DNA of 14,820 nucleotides from an uncultured Eubacteriales bacterium. Lineage in GTDB: Bacteria > Bacillota > Clostridia > Oscillospirales > Acutalibacteraceae. The stretch covers positions 1 through 14,820 of the forward strand of contig ONVG01000019.1 in the NCBI GenBank assembly GCA_900321195.1. Reading direction: 5' to 3'. Below the pieces are notes generated by a model. That model was not told the origin of the DNA and ran no database searches. It saw only the letters and a program-made list of their open reading frames with translations. Below are positions 1 through 6,287 of the stretch, one piece after another (the first letter of the stretch is position 1; each line of letters opens with the position of its first letter). A program made the position numbers and the translations under genes.

Positions 1-245
1 GATTTCATGTATCGTTATATCATTATTCTTGTTTATCAAATCTTTTATGCGTTCATCATCCTCCGGTGTAATCAATCGCTTGCGTCCTCTCTGATGGATT
101 CTCAGTTCGGTGGTTCCACGTTCTTTATAGTCTTGTATTCTCTCATATATGGTTCTTTCATTCACTCCAAATATCTCGGCTATCATTTTTACGTCATGTG
201 TCTTTTCGTATGTTTTTATCAATATCTTTCTTCCTGGCTTAACAT
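1..245 (-). pseudogene. IS630-family transposase, N-terminal fragment
   Basis: Read on the minus strand, this stretch encodes an N-terminal helix-turn-helix region. It contains KTYEKTHDVKMIAEIFGVNE, then RTIYERIQDYKERG, and a basic QRGRKRLITPEDDERIKDLI segment. This is the layout of IS630-type transposases: an HTH, then a GRK linker, then a second helical domain. The DDE catalytic domain would lie left of base 1 and is not in the window. The start is uncertain. An ATG at 243-245 gives MLSQEERY and then hits a stop, and a one-base shift would join it to the LIKTYEKT frame, so a frameshift is possible. The open frame itself continues to an ATG at 262-264, but that part is antisense to recognisable HD-domain sequence. 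No terminal inverted repeat is visible between the transposase and the HD gene, so the end of the element appears lost. The family call is from motif memory. Confidence 0.7.
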
Positions 246-638
246 TAGGATACACTGAACACATCTTTGCTCATGTAACAGCTGTGGCAGAAAAGGCAGG
301 ATATATTCTGAAAACTCTCGGATATGACGCAAGAATGGTCGAGCTTGCTAAAATCGCAGGATATCTTCACGATATCGGAAATCTTGTTAATCGTGATGAT
401 CACAGTCAATCAGGAGCGGTAATGGCATTCCTTATTCTGGATCATTTGAAATTTCCTCCTGAGGAGATAGGTATGATCGTTTCCGTGATCGGGGACCATG
501 ATGAAGGTACCGGCGTCCCCGTAAGCCCTCTTGCGGCGGCACTGATCCTTGCTGACAAAAGCGATGTTCGTTGGAATCGTGTCAGGAATCAGGACAAATC
601 AACCTTTGATATTCACGACCGTGTAAATTATTCCGTAA
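245..638 (+). pseudogene. HD-domain phosphohydrolase, internal fragment truncated at both ends
   Basis: The frame from TTA at 245 reads LGYTEHIFAHV, then GYLHDIGNLVNRDDHSQSG, then GDHDEGTGVPVSPLAAALIL and ADKSDVRWNRVRNQDKST. This is an HD (HDIG-type) metal-dependent phosphohydrolase core, with metal-binding His in the FAH and YLHD motifs and a later GDHDEG motif. Members of this family carry further sequence on both sides. Here the left end abuts an IS630 transposase fragment. The right end (about NYSVTKE) abuts the PhoU-like remnant in a different frame. The open frame technically starts at 149 and runs to 664, but its first 32 codons are antisense to the transposase and its last few belong to the next remnant. 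No ribosome binding site of its own is seen. The family is recognised from motifs, and the substrate is unknown. Confidence 0.75.
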
Positions 639-1082
639 CAAAAGAAGATCGTTTTTTCCGATGAAGCGACAAAGGAATACGAAAATATTTGTGCCGCATT
701 ATCCAAGATCCTCGATCTATCCTATCAGGCATTCGCAAACGGCGACTTCACAGCGGCAAGAAAAACACAGCCTCTTGACCAGGTCATTGATAAGCTGAAG
801 GAAAAGCTGCATACCCTCCACATTTTACGCCTGCAAAGTGGCGAATGTTCAGTTGATGCCGGATTTATATGATCAGATATGCTGACAAATACAAAGCGTG
901 TTTCCGACCACTGCTCGAACATTTCAGGATGTGTTCTCGATACAGTGGAGCATACGATGAACATACATGAAAACCAAAGGTTATTCCGGAACTCAAACGA
1001 GGACTTCAAACAAGTATTTGCTGATTATTCGGTTAAATATCTTACCCCGGCTTATGAAGATATTCAGGGAGCCACTAAGTAG
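639..1082 (+). pseudogene. Na/Pi cotransporter C-terminal PhoU-like domain, broken by an in-frame stop
   Basis: The frame from CAA at 639 reads QKKIVFSDEATKEYENICAA, then LSKILDLSYQAFANGDF, TQPLDQVIDKLKEKLHTLHI and LRLQSGECSVDAGFI. A TGA at 870-872 interrupts it. The same frame then resumes with SDMLTNTKRVSDHCSNISGC and ends at TAG 1080-1082. This matches the cytoplasmic PhoU-type tail of NptA/YjbB-like Na+/phosphate cotransporters, with hallmarks like L-RLQ-GEC and LTN-RVSDHCSNI. The usual residue at the stop is probably Leu, one base from TGA. The membrane-spanning transporter part is missing, and the left border is a direct junction with the HD remnant. It is a pseudogene unless the TGA is an artefact, and even then it would lack its transporter domain. 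Confidence 0.75.
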
Positions 1083-1230
1083 GTCACGGTTTACGAAGTT
1101 TTATAAGAATTATTTGATTGACAGATTCTAACCTGAATCCGTGAAACCGATTGTTCAAAAGTACTTGAAACCTGCATGAAATCAAGTGTTTCGAGCATTT
1201 TAACTCACCTGATTTTCTACACCCATTTAA

Positions 1231-1629
1231 TTTATAGGCAGTACAGCCGTGACACTGACATTCGTTGTGGTGGTACTGTTTTTAGGGCCTACAACAGACT
1301 TTATGACAATGGTATTCGGCGGAACGTCAATATACATGCACTTTGCAGGGCCGCTGTTAGCAATAGTATCATTTTGTTTTATTGAAAAAATATACCGTAT
1401 TGAAAAGAAATTCCTAATCCCGTCAGTCATACCTACAGTTATGTACGCTGTCATTTATGTAACAATGGTCATATTTATAGGCGAAAACAACGGAGGCTGG
1501 TATGATTTTTACGGCTTTAACATAGGCGGCTTCTGGTACATTTCCTGCGTAGCAGTAATACTTGCATCTCTCGGTCTTGCCGCCCTTCTCAGACTTATAC
1601 ATAACAAAATGATAAAGAATATAGAATAA
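1231..1629 (+). pseudogene. C-terminal remnant of a multi-pass membrane protein
   Basis: The open frame runs from just after a TAA at 1228-1230 to the stop at 1627-1629, reading FIGSTAVTLTFVVVVLFLGP first. A GTG at 1249 is the only early start, and no convincing Shine-Dalgarno precedes it. The residues form about four hydrophobic segments with TTDFMTMVFGGTSIYMHFAG between them and a short basic tail (HNKMIKNIE). The pattern resembles the last two thirds of a six-helix integral membrane protein of about 200-220 residues that is common in Firmicutes, similar to the Pr6Pr/AIG1-like group. That assignment is from memory and weak. The first helices are missing, so it is probably 5'-truncated like its left neighbours. 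A short functional protein starting at 1249 cannot be excluded. Confidence 0.5.
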
Positions 1630-1634
1630 ACAAG

Positions 1635-1669
1635 AAATATCCCCGCTTCACATTGAAACGGGGATATTT
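1635..1669. terminator. Bidirectional palindromic terminator
   Basis: An 11-bp perfect stem, AAATATCCCCG (1635-1645) and CGGGGATATTT (1659-1669), encloses a loop that itself pairs TTCA with TGAA. The A-rich left flank and T-rich right flank allow termination in both directions. It sits between the membrane-protein remnant (plus) and the cyclophilin gene (minus), which converge here. Confidence 0.85.
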
Positions 1670-1682
1670 ATTATATCGAATA

Positions 1683-2468
1683 TTAATTATTGATTATTTT
1701 TATGCTTTCTATTATCGGCTGCTGGTCGGCAGGGATAGTGCCGTTGTTGTCTGTAGGCTTTGCGTCTGCACATATCTTGTCAACAAGGTCAAGCCCGTCA
1801 GTAACATATCCGAAGCACGCATACTTGCCGTCAAGAGAGGAAACTGCTCTGTCGTCCTGAACAATGAAGAACTGTGAGCTTGCGCTGTTCATGTCAAAGC
1901 TGTTTCTTGCCATAGAGATAGCGCCCTTTGTGTGAGAAAGCGGATTATCAAAGCCGTTTTCTTTGAATTCACCGTATATATTTTCCGAAGAACCGCCTGT
2001 ACCGTTGCCGTTAGGGTCGCCGCCCTGCATCATAAAGCCGTTCATTATCCTGTGGAACGTAAGACCGTTATAAAAGCCCGAATTTGCAAGCGTTACAAAG
2101 TTCTTTACTGTTCGAGGCGCGGCTTTTGGGTCAAGCTTTACTGTTATCTTGCCGTAGTCCTTTACGATTATCTCTGCGATATATTCCTTTGAATCATCAA
2201 GCGGGTCTGAAATATCAGGCGCAGACGACTTTATAACACTTGATTCTTTATTGACTGTACTGTTTCCCTGAGTTGCTGATACAGCAGATACAGTTGTTGA
2301 AGATGTTTGCTTATCATCTGATTTGCCACTGTTCTGAGCTATAAGCACTATAATAAGTACGATAGCTATAACAGCAAGCACAGCTCCTCCTATGGAGCAT
2401 ATAAGTATAATTTTTTTGCGCTGTCTTTCTTTTTCAAGCTCTTTTTTGCTTTTTTTGTTTTTAGCCAT
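1683..2468 (-). CDS. Membrane-anchored cyclophilin-type peptidyl-prolyl cis-trans isomerase
   Basis: This 261-aa protein should catalyse cis-trans isomerisation of prolyl bonds outside the membrane. A basic, Lys/Glu-rich cytoplasmic N-terminus (1-19) precedes one transmembrane helix (about 20-44), a Ser/Thr-rich linker (45-92) and a cyclophilin domain (about 97-260). FHRIMNGFMMQGGDP carries the catalytic Arg140 with Phe145, Met146 and Gln148, and SSQFFIVQ provides Phe201. The position equal to Trp121 of human cyclophilin A is Ser211 (SSLDGKY), and His126 is Tyr216, so weak cyclosporin binding is expected. The start at 2468 (MAKNKK) is preferred over an ATG 11 codons upstream because AAAGGGG lies 9-10 bases ahead of it. 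It lies 40 bp downstream of the amino-acid carrier with no terminator or clear promoter between, so co-transcription is likely. It probably helps fold secreted proteins. Confidence 0.92.
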   Translation of the reverse strand: MAKNKKSKKELEKERQRKKIILICSIGGAVLAVIAIVLIIVLIAQNSGKSDDKQTSSTTVSAVSATQGNSTVNKESSVIKSSAPDISDPLDDSKEYIAEIIVKDYGKITVKLDPKAAPRTVKNFVTLANSGFYNGLTFHRIMNGFMMQGGDPNGNGTGGSSENIYGEFKENGFDNPLSHTKGAISMARNSFDMNSASSQFFIVQDDRAVSSLDGKYACFGYVTDGLDLVDKICADAKPTDNNGTIPADQQPIIESIKIINN

Positions 2469-2508
2469 TGGTAAAAACCCCTTTCCGTAAATAATGTGCA
2501 ATCATTAA

Positions 2509-4029
2509 TTACTGCATCTCTTTATCGCCGCTCGTTATATCCTGCTTGAATTCCTCATTAAGTTCGGGATATGCCGAAAGCATCGGTTCTATATCTTTTC
2601 CCTTTTTCCTGTCATAATAATTCTTTGTTATCTTTGCAACAAGTCCGCTCAAAGCTATTACACATATAAGATTAGGGATAGCCATAAGTCCGTTGAACGT
2701 ATCATCTATCGCCCAGATAAGCTCACTCTGTATAATAGTTGATGCGGCGATAAGAACAACATATATCACCTTGAAGCCTGTAACGATATATCTGCGCTTT
2801 TTTGCGCTTACCCAACCGAAACAGAATTCAACAGCCTTTTCACCGTAGTATGACCATGCGATTATAGTTGTAAATGCAAACAGCGGCAGTATTATCGAAA
2901 ATACAGCTGTGCCGAAAGTGCCGAAGTTATCCGAAAACATCGTCATTGACATAACACTGTCTTCCATGCCTGAGTCAAGCTTTTCAACATCAAAGTTTGT
3001 AAGGAACATAAGCGAAGTAAGTGTGCATATGATGAACGTATCAAAGAATACTTCAAACACTCCCCAAAGTCCCTGCTTTACAGGCTCTCGTGTTTCAGAC
3101 GCCGAATGAGCTATTACGGATGAACCGAGACCGGCTTCATTTGAGAATACGCCCCTTGCCATTCCCTTTTTTATGACCTCCGCAAATGTATAGCCGAGTA
3201 TTCCGCCGCCTACAGCCTGAAAATTGAATGCCTTTTCAAAAATAAGCGCAAATGTCTGCGGAATATTAGTAAAGTGTATGCAGATAGAAGTCAGCGACAA
3301 AGCTATAAATATAAGCGACATAAACGGCACGAGCATCGATGCGACCTTTCCGATACGCTGTATGCCGCCTATTATTACTATTGCAGTTATAACAGCAACT
3401 ATTCCGCCTGTCATAAGTCTTATTGTCATACCGCCGTCCGAAACGCCTGAGCGTATGAATGCTTCATTGACAGTACCTGATATTTTGTTTGTCTGTACGC
3501 CGCTCATTCCGACAGCCGCAAATATACAGAATACAGCCGCAGTATATGCGAGCCATCTCCATTTAAGACCGTAGTAGATATAATAGAATGCGCCGCCGGA
3601 GATATTTCCGTTTTTGTCCTTTTTTCTGAAATAAAGTCCAAGCACATTTTCGGAATAGTTCGTCACCATACCGAAGAAAGCCGATACCCACATCCAGAAT
3701 ACAGCGCCTGGTCCGCCGGTAAGTATCGCCGAAACAACTCCTACAATATTTCCAGTTCCGACAGTTCCCGATATTGCAGTAGAAAACGCTTCAAACTGAG
3801 ATACGGAGCGTACTCTTTCATCTTTCCTGCGTTTTTTGCCGATACTCTTTACAGCAGGCACTATTGTAGAATTCAGCGAATCGCCGAATTTCCTTACTTG
3901 CAGACAGCGTGTACGGAACGTCAGCAGAACACCTGTGCCAAGTATAAGTATTATCATTGGCCAGCCCCACACAAGACCGTTTATAAAGCTGTTTATATCT
4001 GCAACGGTTTTAAGAAAATCATCCCACAT
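2509..4029 (-). CDS. Sodium/amino-acid symporter, AGCS family
   Basis: This 506-aa polytopic inner-membrane protein belongs to the alanine/glycine:cation symporter family (AgcS/AlsT type), which takes up small neutral amino acids such as alanine, glycine or glutamine with Na+. Family hallmarks are visible. WGWPMIILILGTGVLLTFRT is at the first helix, GTGNIVGV is at 91-98, GGPGAVFWMWVSAFFGM follows it, and NEAGLGSSVIAHSA begins at 297. The family's usual GGPMYYI motif reads GGAFYYI here (145-151), a substitution near the substrate path. The start at 4029 (MWDDFL) is chosen because GAAGGGA sits about 8 bases upstream. An earlier ATG at 4084-4086 has no good site and would add 19 residues unlike the family. 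Substrate choice cannot be settled by reading. Confidence 0.93.
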   Translation of the reverse strand: MWDDFLKTVADINSFINGLVWGWPMIILILGTGVLLTFRTRCLQVRKFGDSLNSTIVPAVKSIGKKRRKDERVRSVSQFEAFSTAISGTVGTGNIVGVVSAILTGGPGAVFWMWVSAFFGMVTNYSENVLGLYFRKKDKNGNISGGAFYYIYYGLKWRWLAYTAAVFCIFAAVGMSGVQTNKISGTVNEAFIRSGVSDGGMTIRLMTGGIVAVITAIVIIGGIQRIGKVASMLVPFMSLIFIALSLTSICIHFTNIPQTFALIFEKAFNFQAVGGGILGYTFAEVIKKGMARGVFSNEAGLGSSVIAHSASETREPVKQGLWGVFEVFFDTFIICTLTSLMFLTNFDVEKLDSGMEDSVMSMTMFSDNFGTFGTAVFSIILPLFAFTTIIAWSYYGEKAVEFCFGWVSAKKRRYIVTGFKVIYVVLIAASTIIQSELIWAIDDTFNGLMAIPNLICVIALSGLVAKITKNYYDRKKGKDIEPMLSAYPELNEEFKQDITSGDKEMQ

Positions 4030-4107
4030 TTTATCATTCCCTTCAGACGCAAAAAGTAAGCGGACATCATCAATACAATGCGTCATTCAATATAATATTC
4101 AAATACA

Positions 4108-4136
4108 ATTTTACCATAGTGCTTCAGGACGGTCAA
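4108..4136 (-). promoter_or_regulatory. Sigma-A promoter of the AGCS symporter
   Basis: On the minus strand, TTGACC (4131-4136) is separated by 17 bp from TAAAAT (4108-4113), with TGG directly before the -10 giving an extended -10. It leaves an untranslated leader of about 70 bases before the start at 4029. Confidence 0.75.
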
Positions 4137-4141
4137 GTTTA

Positions 4142-4164
4142 TTGGATAAAATATTCTTATCCAA
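4142..4164. promoter_or_regulatory. Inverted repeat upstream of the AGCS promoter
   Basis: TTGGATAA (4142-4149) and TTATCCAA (4157-4164) are a perfect 8-bp inverted repeat with a 7-base spacer. It ends 6 bp upstream of the -35 box of the AGCS promoter. Position and symmetry suit a transcription-factor site, and the short A/T spacer makes a terminator unlikely. The binding factor is unknown. Confidence 0.45.
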
Positions 4165-4170
4165 AAGTAT

Positions 4171-4212
4171 CAGAACAAAAACAGACACGGCGGAATATAT
4201 CAGCCGTGTCTG
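4171..4212 (-). terminator. Intrinsic terminator of the ECF S-component gene
   Basis: CAGACACGGC (4182-4191) and GCCGTGTCTG (4203-4212) form a perfect 10-bp stem with an 11-base loop. On the minus strand it is followed by TTTTTGTTCT. It lies 7 bp after the ECF gene's end and isolates that gene from the AGCS promoter. Confidence 0.88.
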
Positions 4213-4219
4213 AGACAGT

Positions 4220-4903
4220 TTATCTGAGCTTTGTTTTTTTGATGAGTACCGAAAGCGCTTTGGTTATCGCCGTACCGATAATAAAGCATATTACCGCTTC
4301 AAGTACAGCATTTATTCCCACCATTGCAAACAGCAATGTAAAAACATCCTCTGCGCCCTTGCTCTCGGCTATTTTTCTTATAGGCTCGGAATTATAGAAC
4401 AAAAGGAACAATGTACTCATAAAGAATAACGTGTTCATCAGCGGTACTGCAAGACTCACTGCCGCGTATGATATGAGCTTTGTCTTGTCAAAGCGGCTTA
4501 TCGCACGGAAGAGAAGTCCTCCGAGTAAGCCTTCAAGTACACGCGGTACAAAGCAAAGTATTATCGTGAACAGCGGATTCACCTGAAACAGTGCATTTGT
4601 AAGTAAGCTTGCTCCCGTAACTGCCTGAATAAAGCTTGTCAGTCCGAATATTCCTCCGACGACAGCCGCATCAAGCGGTGTAAGCACGACCGCAGCGATA
4701 ATTACGGGTATCGTCATAAACGTTATGCTGAGAAAACCTGTTTTGAGATATCCGAGCGGCGTGAATGCCATTATGAACATCACTGCCGTAATAAGTCCCA
4801 GAAATGCAAGGCGAAATACAGCATCAGAGCGGCGGTTCTTTTTTGAATTGCCTTTCTTTGACGCTCTGAGCTTTGTTTTATCATCATTTGTGATAGCTTT
4901 CAT
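4220..4903 (-). CDS. ECF transporter S component, substrate unknown
   Basis: This 227-aa integral membrane protein has a basic N-terminal tail (1-28, many Lys/Arg) and about six hydrophobic segments from residue 30. GYLKTGFLSITFMTIPVIIA (51-70), followed by LTPLDAAVVGGIFGLTSFIQ (75-93), is the typical second-to-third helix pattern of ECF S components of the PF12822 type (pantothenate/folate-like group). Such proteins bind a vitamin or cofactor precursor and dock to a shared EcfA/A'/T energy module, which is not encoded here, so the transporter would be of the group II kind. The start at 4903 is fixed by AGGAGGT 8 bases upstream; longer versions would place that site inside the coding region. 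It has its own promoter and terminator. No neighbouring biosynthetic gene tells the substrate. Confidence 0.85.
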   Translation of the reverse strand: MKAITNDDKTKLRASKKGNSKKNRRSDAVFRLAFLGLITAVMFIMAFTPLGYLKTGFLSITFMTIPVIIAAVVLTPLDAAVVGGIFGLTSFIQAVTGASLLTNALFQVNPLFTIILCFVPRVLEGLLGGLLFRAISRFDKTKLISYAAVSLAVPLMNTLFFMSTLFLLFYNSEPIRKIAESKGAEDVFTLLFAMVGINAVLEAVICFIIGTAITKALSVLIKKTKLR

Positions 4904-4914
4904 TAAATTTACCT

Positions 4915-5088
4915 CCTGCTGTTTCATGCAAATACAGCGAATTTTATTTAACAGTATGCAAGCTGACAACATTATTGCGAATTATCGATCATCATATCGA
5001 TCCTGCTGCTTCATACAAATACAGCGGCTCTTTTAATAACATTCAAGCTCATAATGTCATCACAAATCGATCATTCAATATCAATTAT
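4915..5088 (-). repeat. 87-bp imperfect tandem duplication in the ECF gene leader
   Basis: Two adjacent copies, about 4915-5001 and 5002-5088, share CCTGCTG, TTCAT-CAAATACAGCG, CAAGCT-A-AA and a later AATCGATCAT block, in order and 87 bp apart. The distal copy ends at the stop codon of the coiled-coil gene. Each copy holds a small hairpin on the minus strand, GCTGT/ACAGC (4918-4938) and GCTGT/GCAGC (5005-5025). The second keeps pairing through a G-U wobble. The proximal hairpin is directly followed by the AGGAGGT ribosome binding site. Confidence 0.7.
4941..4969 (-). promoter_or_regulatory. Predicted promoter of the ECF S-component gene
   Basis: TTGTCA (4964-4969) and TAAAAT (4941-4946) on the minus strand are 17 bp apart, about 40 bp before the start codon. 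It lies in the proximal copy of the 87-bp repeat. The corresponding distal copy (around 5028-5054) is degenerate, reading TTATGA with a shortened -10 region. Confidence 0.6.
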
Positions 5089-5546
5089 TCATTACTTCCG
5101 TCTATAGCGTCGCTGTCGGTAGCGGCAGTCGGGTCTGCGTAAGCTATTGTTATGTCCTGCTCTTCCTCCGGCTCCGTACACTCATTGACCTGAGTATCAT
5201 CACAGCTTTCAACGGCGGATTCTATGTCCTCCTGCTTAATGCCTTTCTTTGGTATGCCGTATGTGGTTATATAGGCATACCTTGCACGAGCCTTTTTAAG
5301 TCTTGTCCTGCAGGTCTCTAACTTCTCTAAAAGCTGTGCGACCTCAACTTCGTTTGCAGTCTTTCCGCTGAGTGTGTTTATATATATTTTGCCGAGAGTG
5401 ATATACGTATTATCAAGCTCCTGAGTTTCGTTCTTTATTATCGCATTTATGCGGTTGAGCTGTGCAGTCCTTCTGTTCTTATCGATAACAAAGTCGAACG
5501 AACCTGATATAGCACCCAATACCTTATCTACAACATTATTATCCAT
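5085..5546 (-). CDS. Uncharacterised coiled-coil protein with acidic tail
   Basis: This 153-aa protein has no signal peptide or membrane helix, so it is probably cytoplasmic. Residues 1-25 are a short helical lead (VVDKVLGAISGSFDFVIDKN). Residues 25-95 form two charged helices likely to coil (RTAQLNRINAIIKNETQELD, then NEVEVAQLLEKLETCRTRLK) separated by YITLGKIYINTLSG. Residues 105-153 are acidic and probably disordered. The helix-LGK-Y pattern resembles the coiled-coil part of Firmicute proteins that end in a zinc ribbon. Here the tail has no zinc ribbon, but one is encoded at the head of the same operon (8222-8860); this link is inference. AAGGAGG lies about 10 bases before the start. It is the last gene of the five-gene minus-strand run, 54 bp after the lipoprotein gene. 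Confidence 0.8.
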   Translation of the reverse strand: MDNNVVDKVLGAISGSFDFVIDKNRRTAQLNRINAIIKNETQELDNTYITLGKIYINTLSGKTANEVEVAQLLEKLETCRTRLKKARARYAYITTYGIPKKGIKQEDIESAVESCDDTQVNECTEPEEEQDITIAYADPTAATDSDAIDGSNE

Positions 5547-5600
5547 ATACTTATTGCCTCCTTAAAAATGGAAATTTATTTATCACTCATTGCACATTGT

Positions 5601-6269
5601 TTATCGTTCAGGCTTGAAATAAGCCTGAGTTTCTCCAATTTCACCGACTATCAGCAGATAGTCATTATACCCCTTTATTATTTTATATGCAAGCTTTCCC
5701 TTGACTATATCTTCATAGTAGTATTCATCATCACCAACGAGCGATAAAGCCGTGGTTCCCCAGTAGCTGCCGTTTTCAAGCTTTATCATTTCACCGTCAG
5801 GACCCGATACCGAAGCGAAAATATCTGCCTGAGTGCCGCCCTCCTTTACGGGAAAACCGTCAAGCGACATCTCATATTCAGCTATAGCATATTCCTCTTT
5901 TTCATCAGGCTCATAGAAAGTCAGCAGCGCAGAGCTGTTTGCCGCCTGCCTGACCTCATTAGTAACCTTTTCACCGCGCCTGACAGATGTTATCCTTATC
6001 GGAACATCCTTATATGTGCCGTCCGCAGTACAGAACTTTGCCGCTTTTCCCCACTCATTAAGTCCAAGCGGCGAGCTGACAGAGGAAATGGCTGTATCTA
6101 CGCTTTTACGGCTTTTTTCGGAAACCTCACTCGTTTGAGAAACACTTTCTTTTGATTTTTCTTTTTCTGATGATTTACTGCTTTCATCGTTTTTGCCGCT
6201 GCATCCCGAAATAAAAGCTGCCAATATCATCAAGCCTGCAAGCATAAGTGAAACATACCTTTTTTTCAC
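5601..6269 (-). CDS. Putative lipoprotein, GTG start
   Basis: This 222-aa protein has a lipoprotein signal peptide: MKKRYVSLMLAGLMILAAF followed by ISGC, with Cys23 as the lipid-modified residue. A long Ser/Lys/Glu linker (24-65) tethers a globular domain (about 66-222) of mixed beta character, with an evenly spaced pattern such as DVPIRITSVRRGEKV and YAIAEYEMSLDGFPV. The domain shape recalls immunoglobulin-like DUF4352-type lipoprotein domains, but I cannot confirm that. The start is GTG at 6267-6269, supported by GGGTGAT five bases upstream; no ATG lies nearby in frame. It begins 18 bp after the 391-aa gene stops, so translation may be coupled. A perfect 8-bp hairpin falls in its last codons (5608-5628). 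Confidence 0.82.
   Translation of the reverse strand: MKKRYVSLMLAGLMILAAFISGCSGKNDESSKSSEKEKSKESVSQTSEVSEKSRKSVDTAISSVSSPLGLNEWGKAAKFCTADGTYKDVPIRITSVRRGEKVTNEVRQAANSSALLTFYEPDEKEEYAIAEYEMSLDGFPVKEGGTQADIFASVSGPDGEMIKLENGSYWGTTALSLVGDDEYYYEDIVKGKLAYKIIKGYNDYLLIVGEIGETQAYFKPER
5608..5628 (-). other. Hairpin inside the last codons of the lipoprotein gene
   Basis: TCAGGCTT and AAGCCTGA form a perfect 8-bp stem with a 5-base loop, spanning codons for TQAYFKPE just before the stop at 5601-5603. There is no T-run after it on the minus strand, so it is more likely an mRNA processing or stability element than a full terminator. Confidence 0.45.
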
Positions 6270-6287
6270 GCCGTATCACCCTGTTTT

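Noticed and set aside
725..1009. Minus-strand open frame over the phosphate-transporter remnant
   Set aside because: It is antisense to recognisable PhoU-like sequence, with no ribosome binding site.
1165..1195. Weak stem-loop between remnants (CTTGAAAC / GTTTCGAG)
   Set aside because: Eight pairs with a wobble and a long loop in noncoding debris; no T-run or neighbouring gene that it would serve.
1176..1385. Small plus-strand open frame starting ATGAAATCAAGTG
   Set aside because: Most of it overlaps the membrane-protein remnant in another frame, and no ribosome binding site precedes it.
4904..5084. Leader of the ECF gene checked as a known riboswitch (folate/THF, preQ1, TPP-like)
   Set aside because: I could not match any conserved core of these classes; only the duplicated hairpins are visible.
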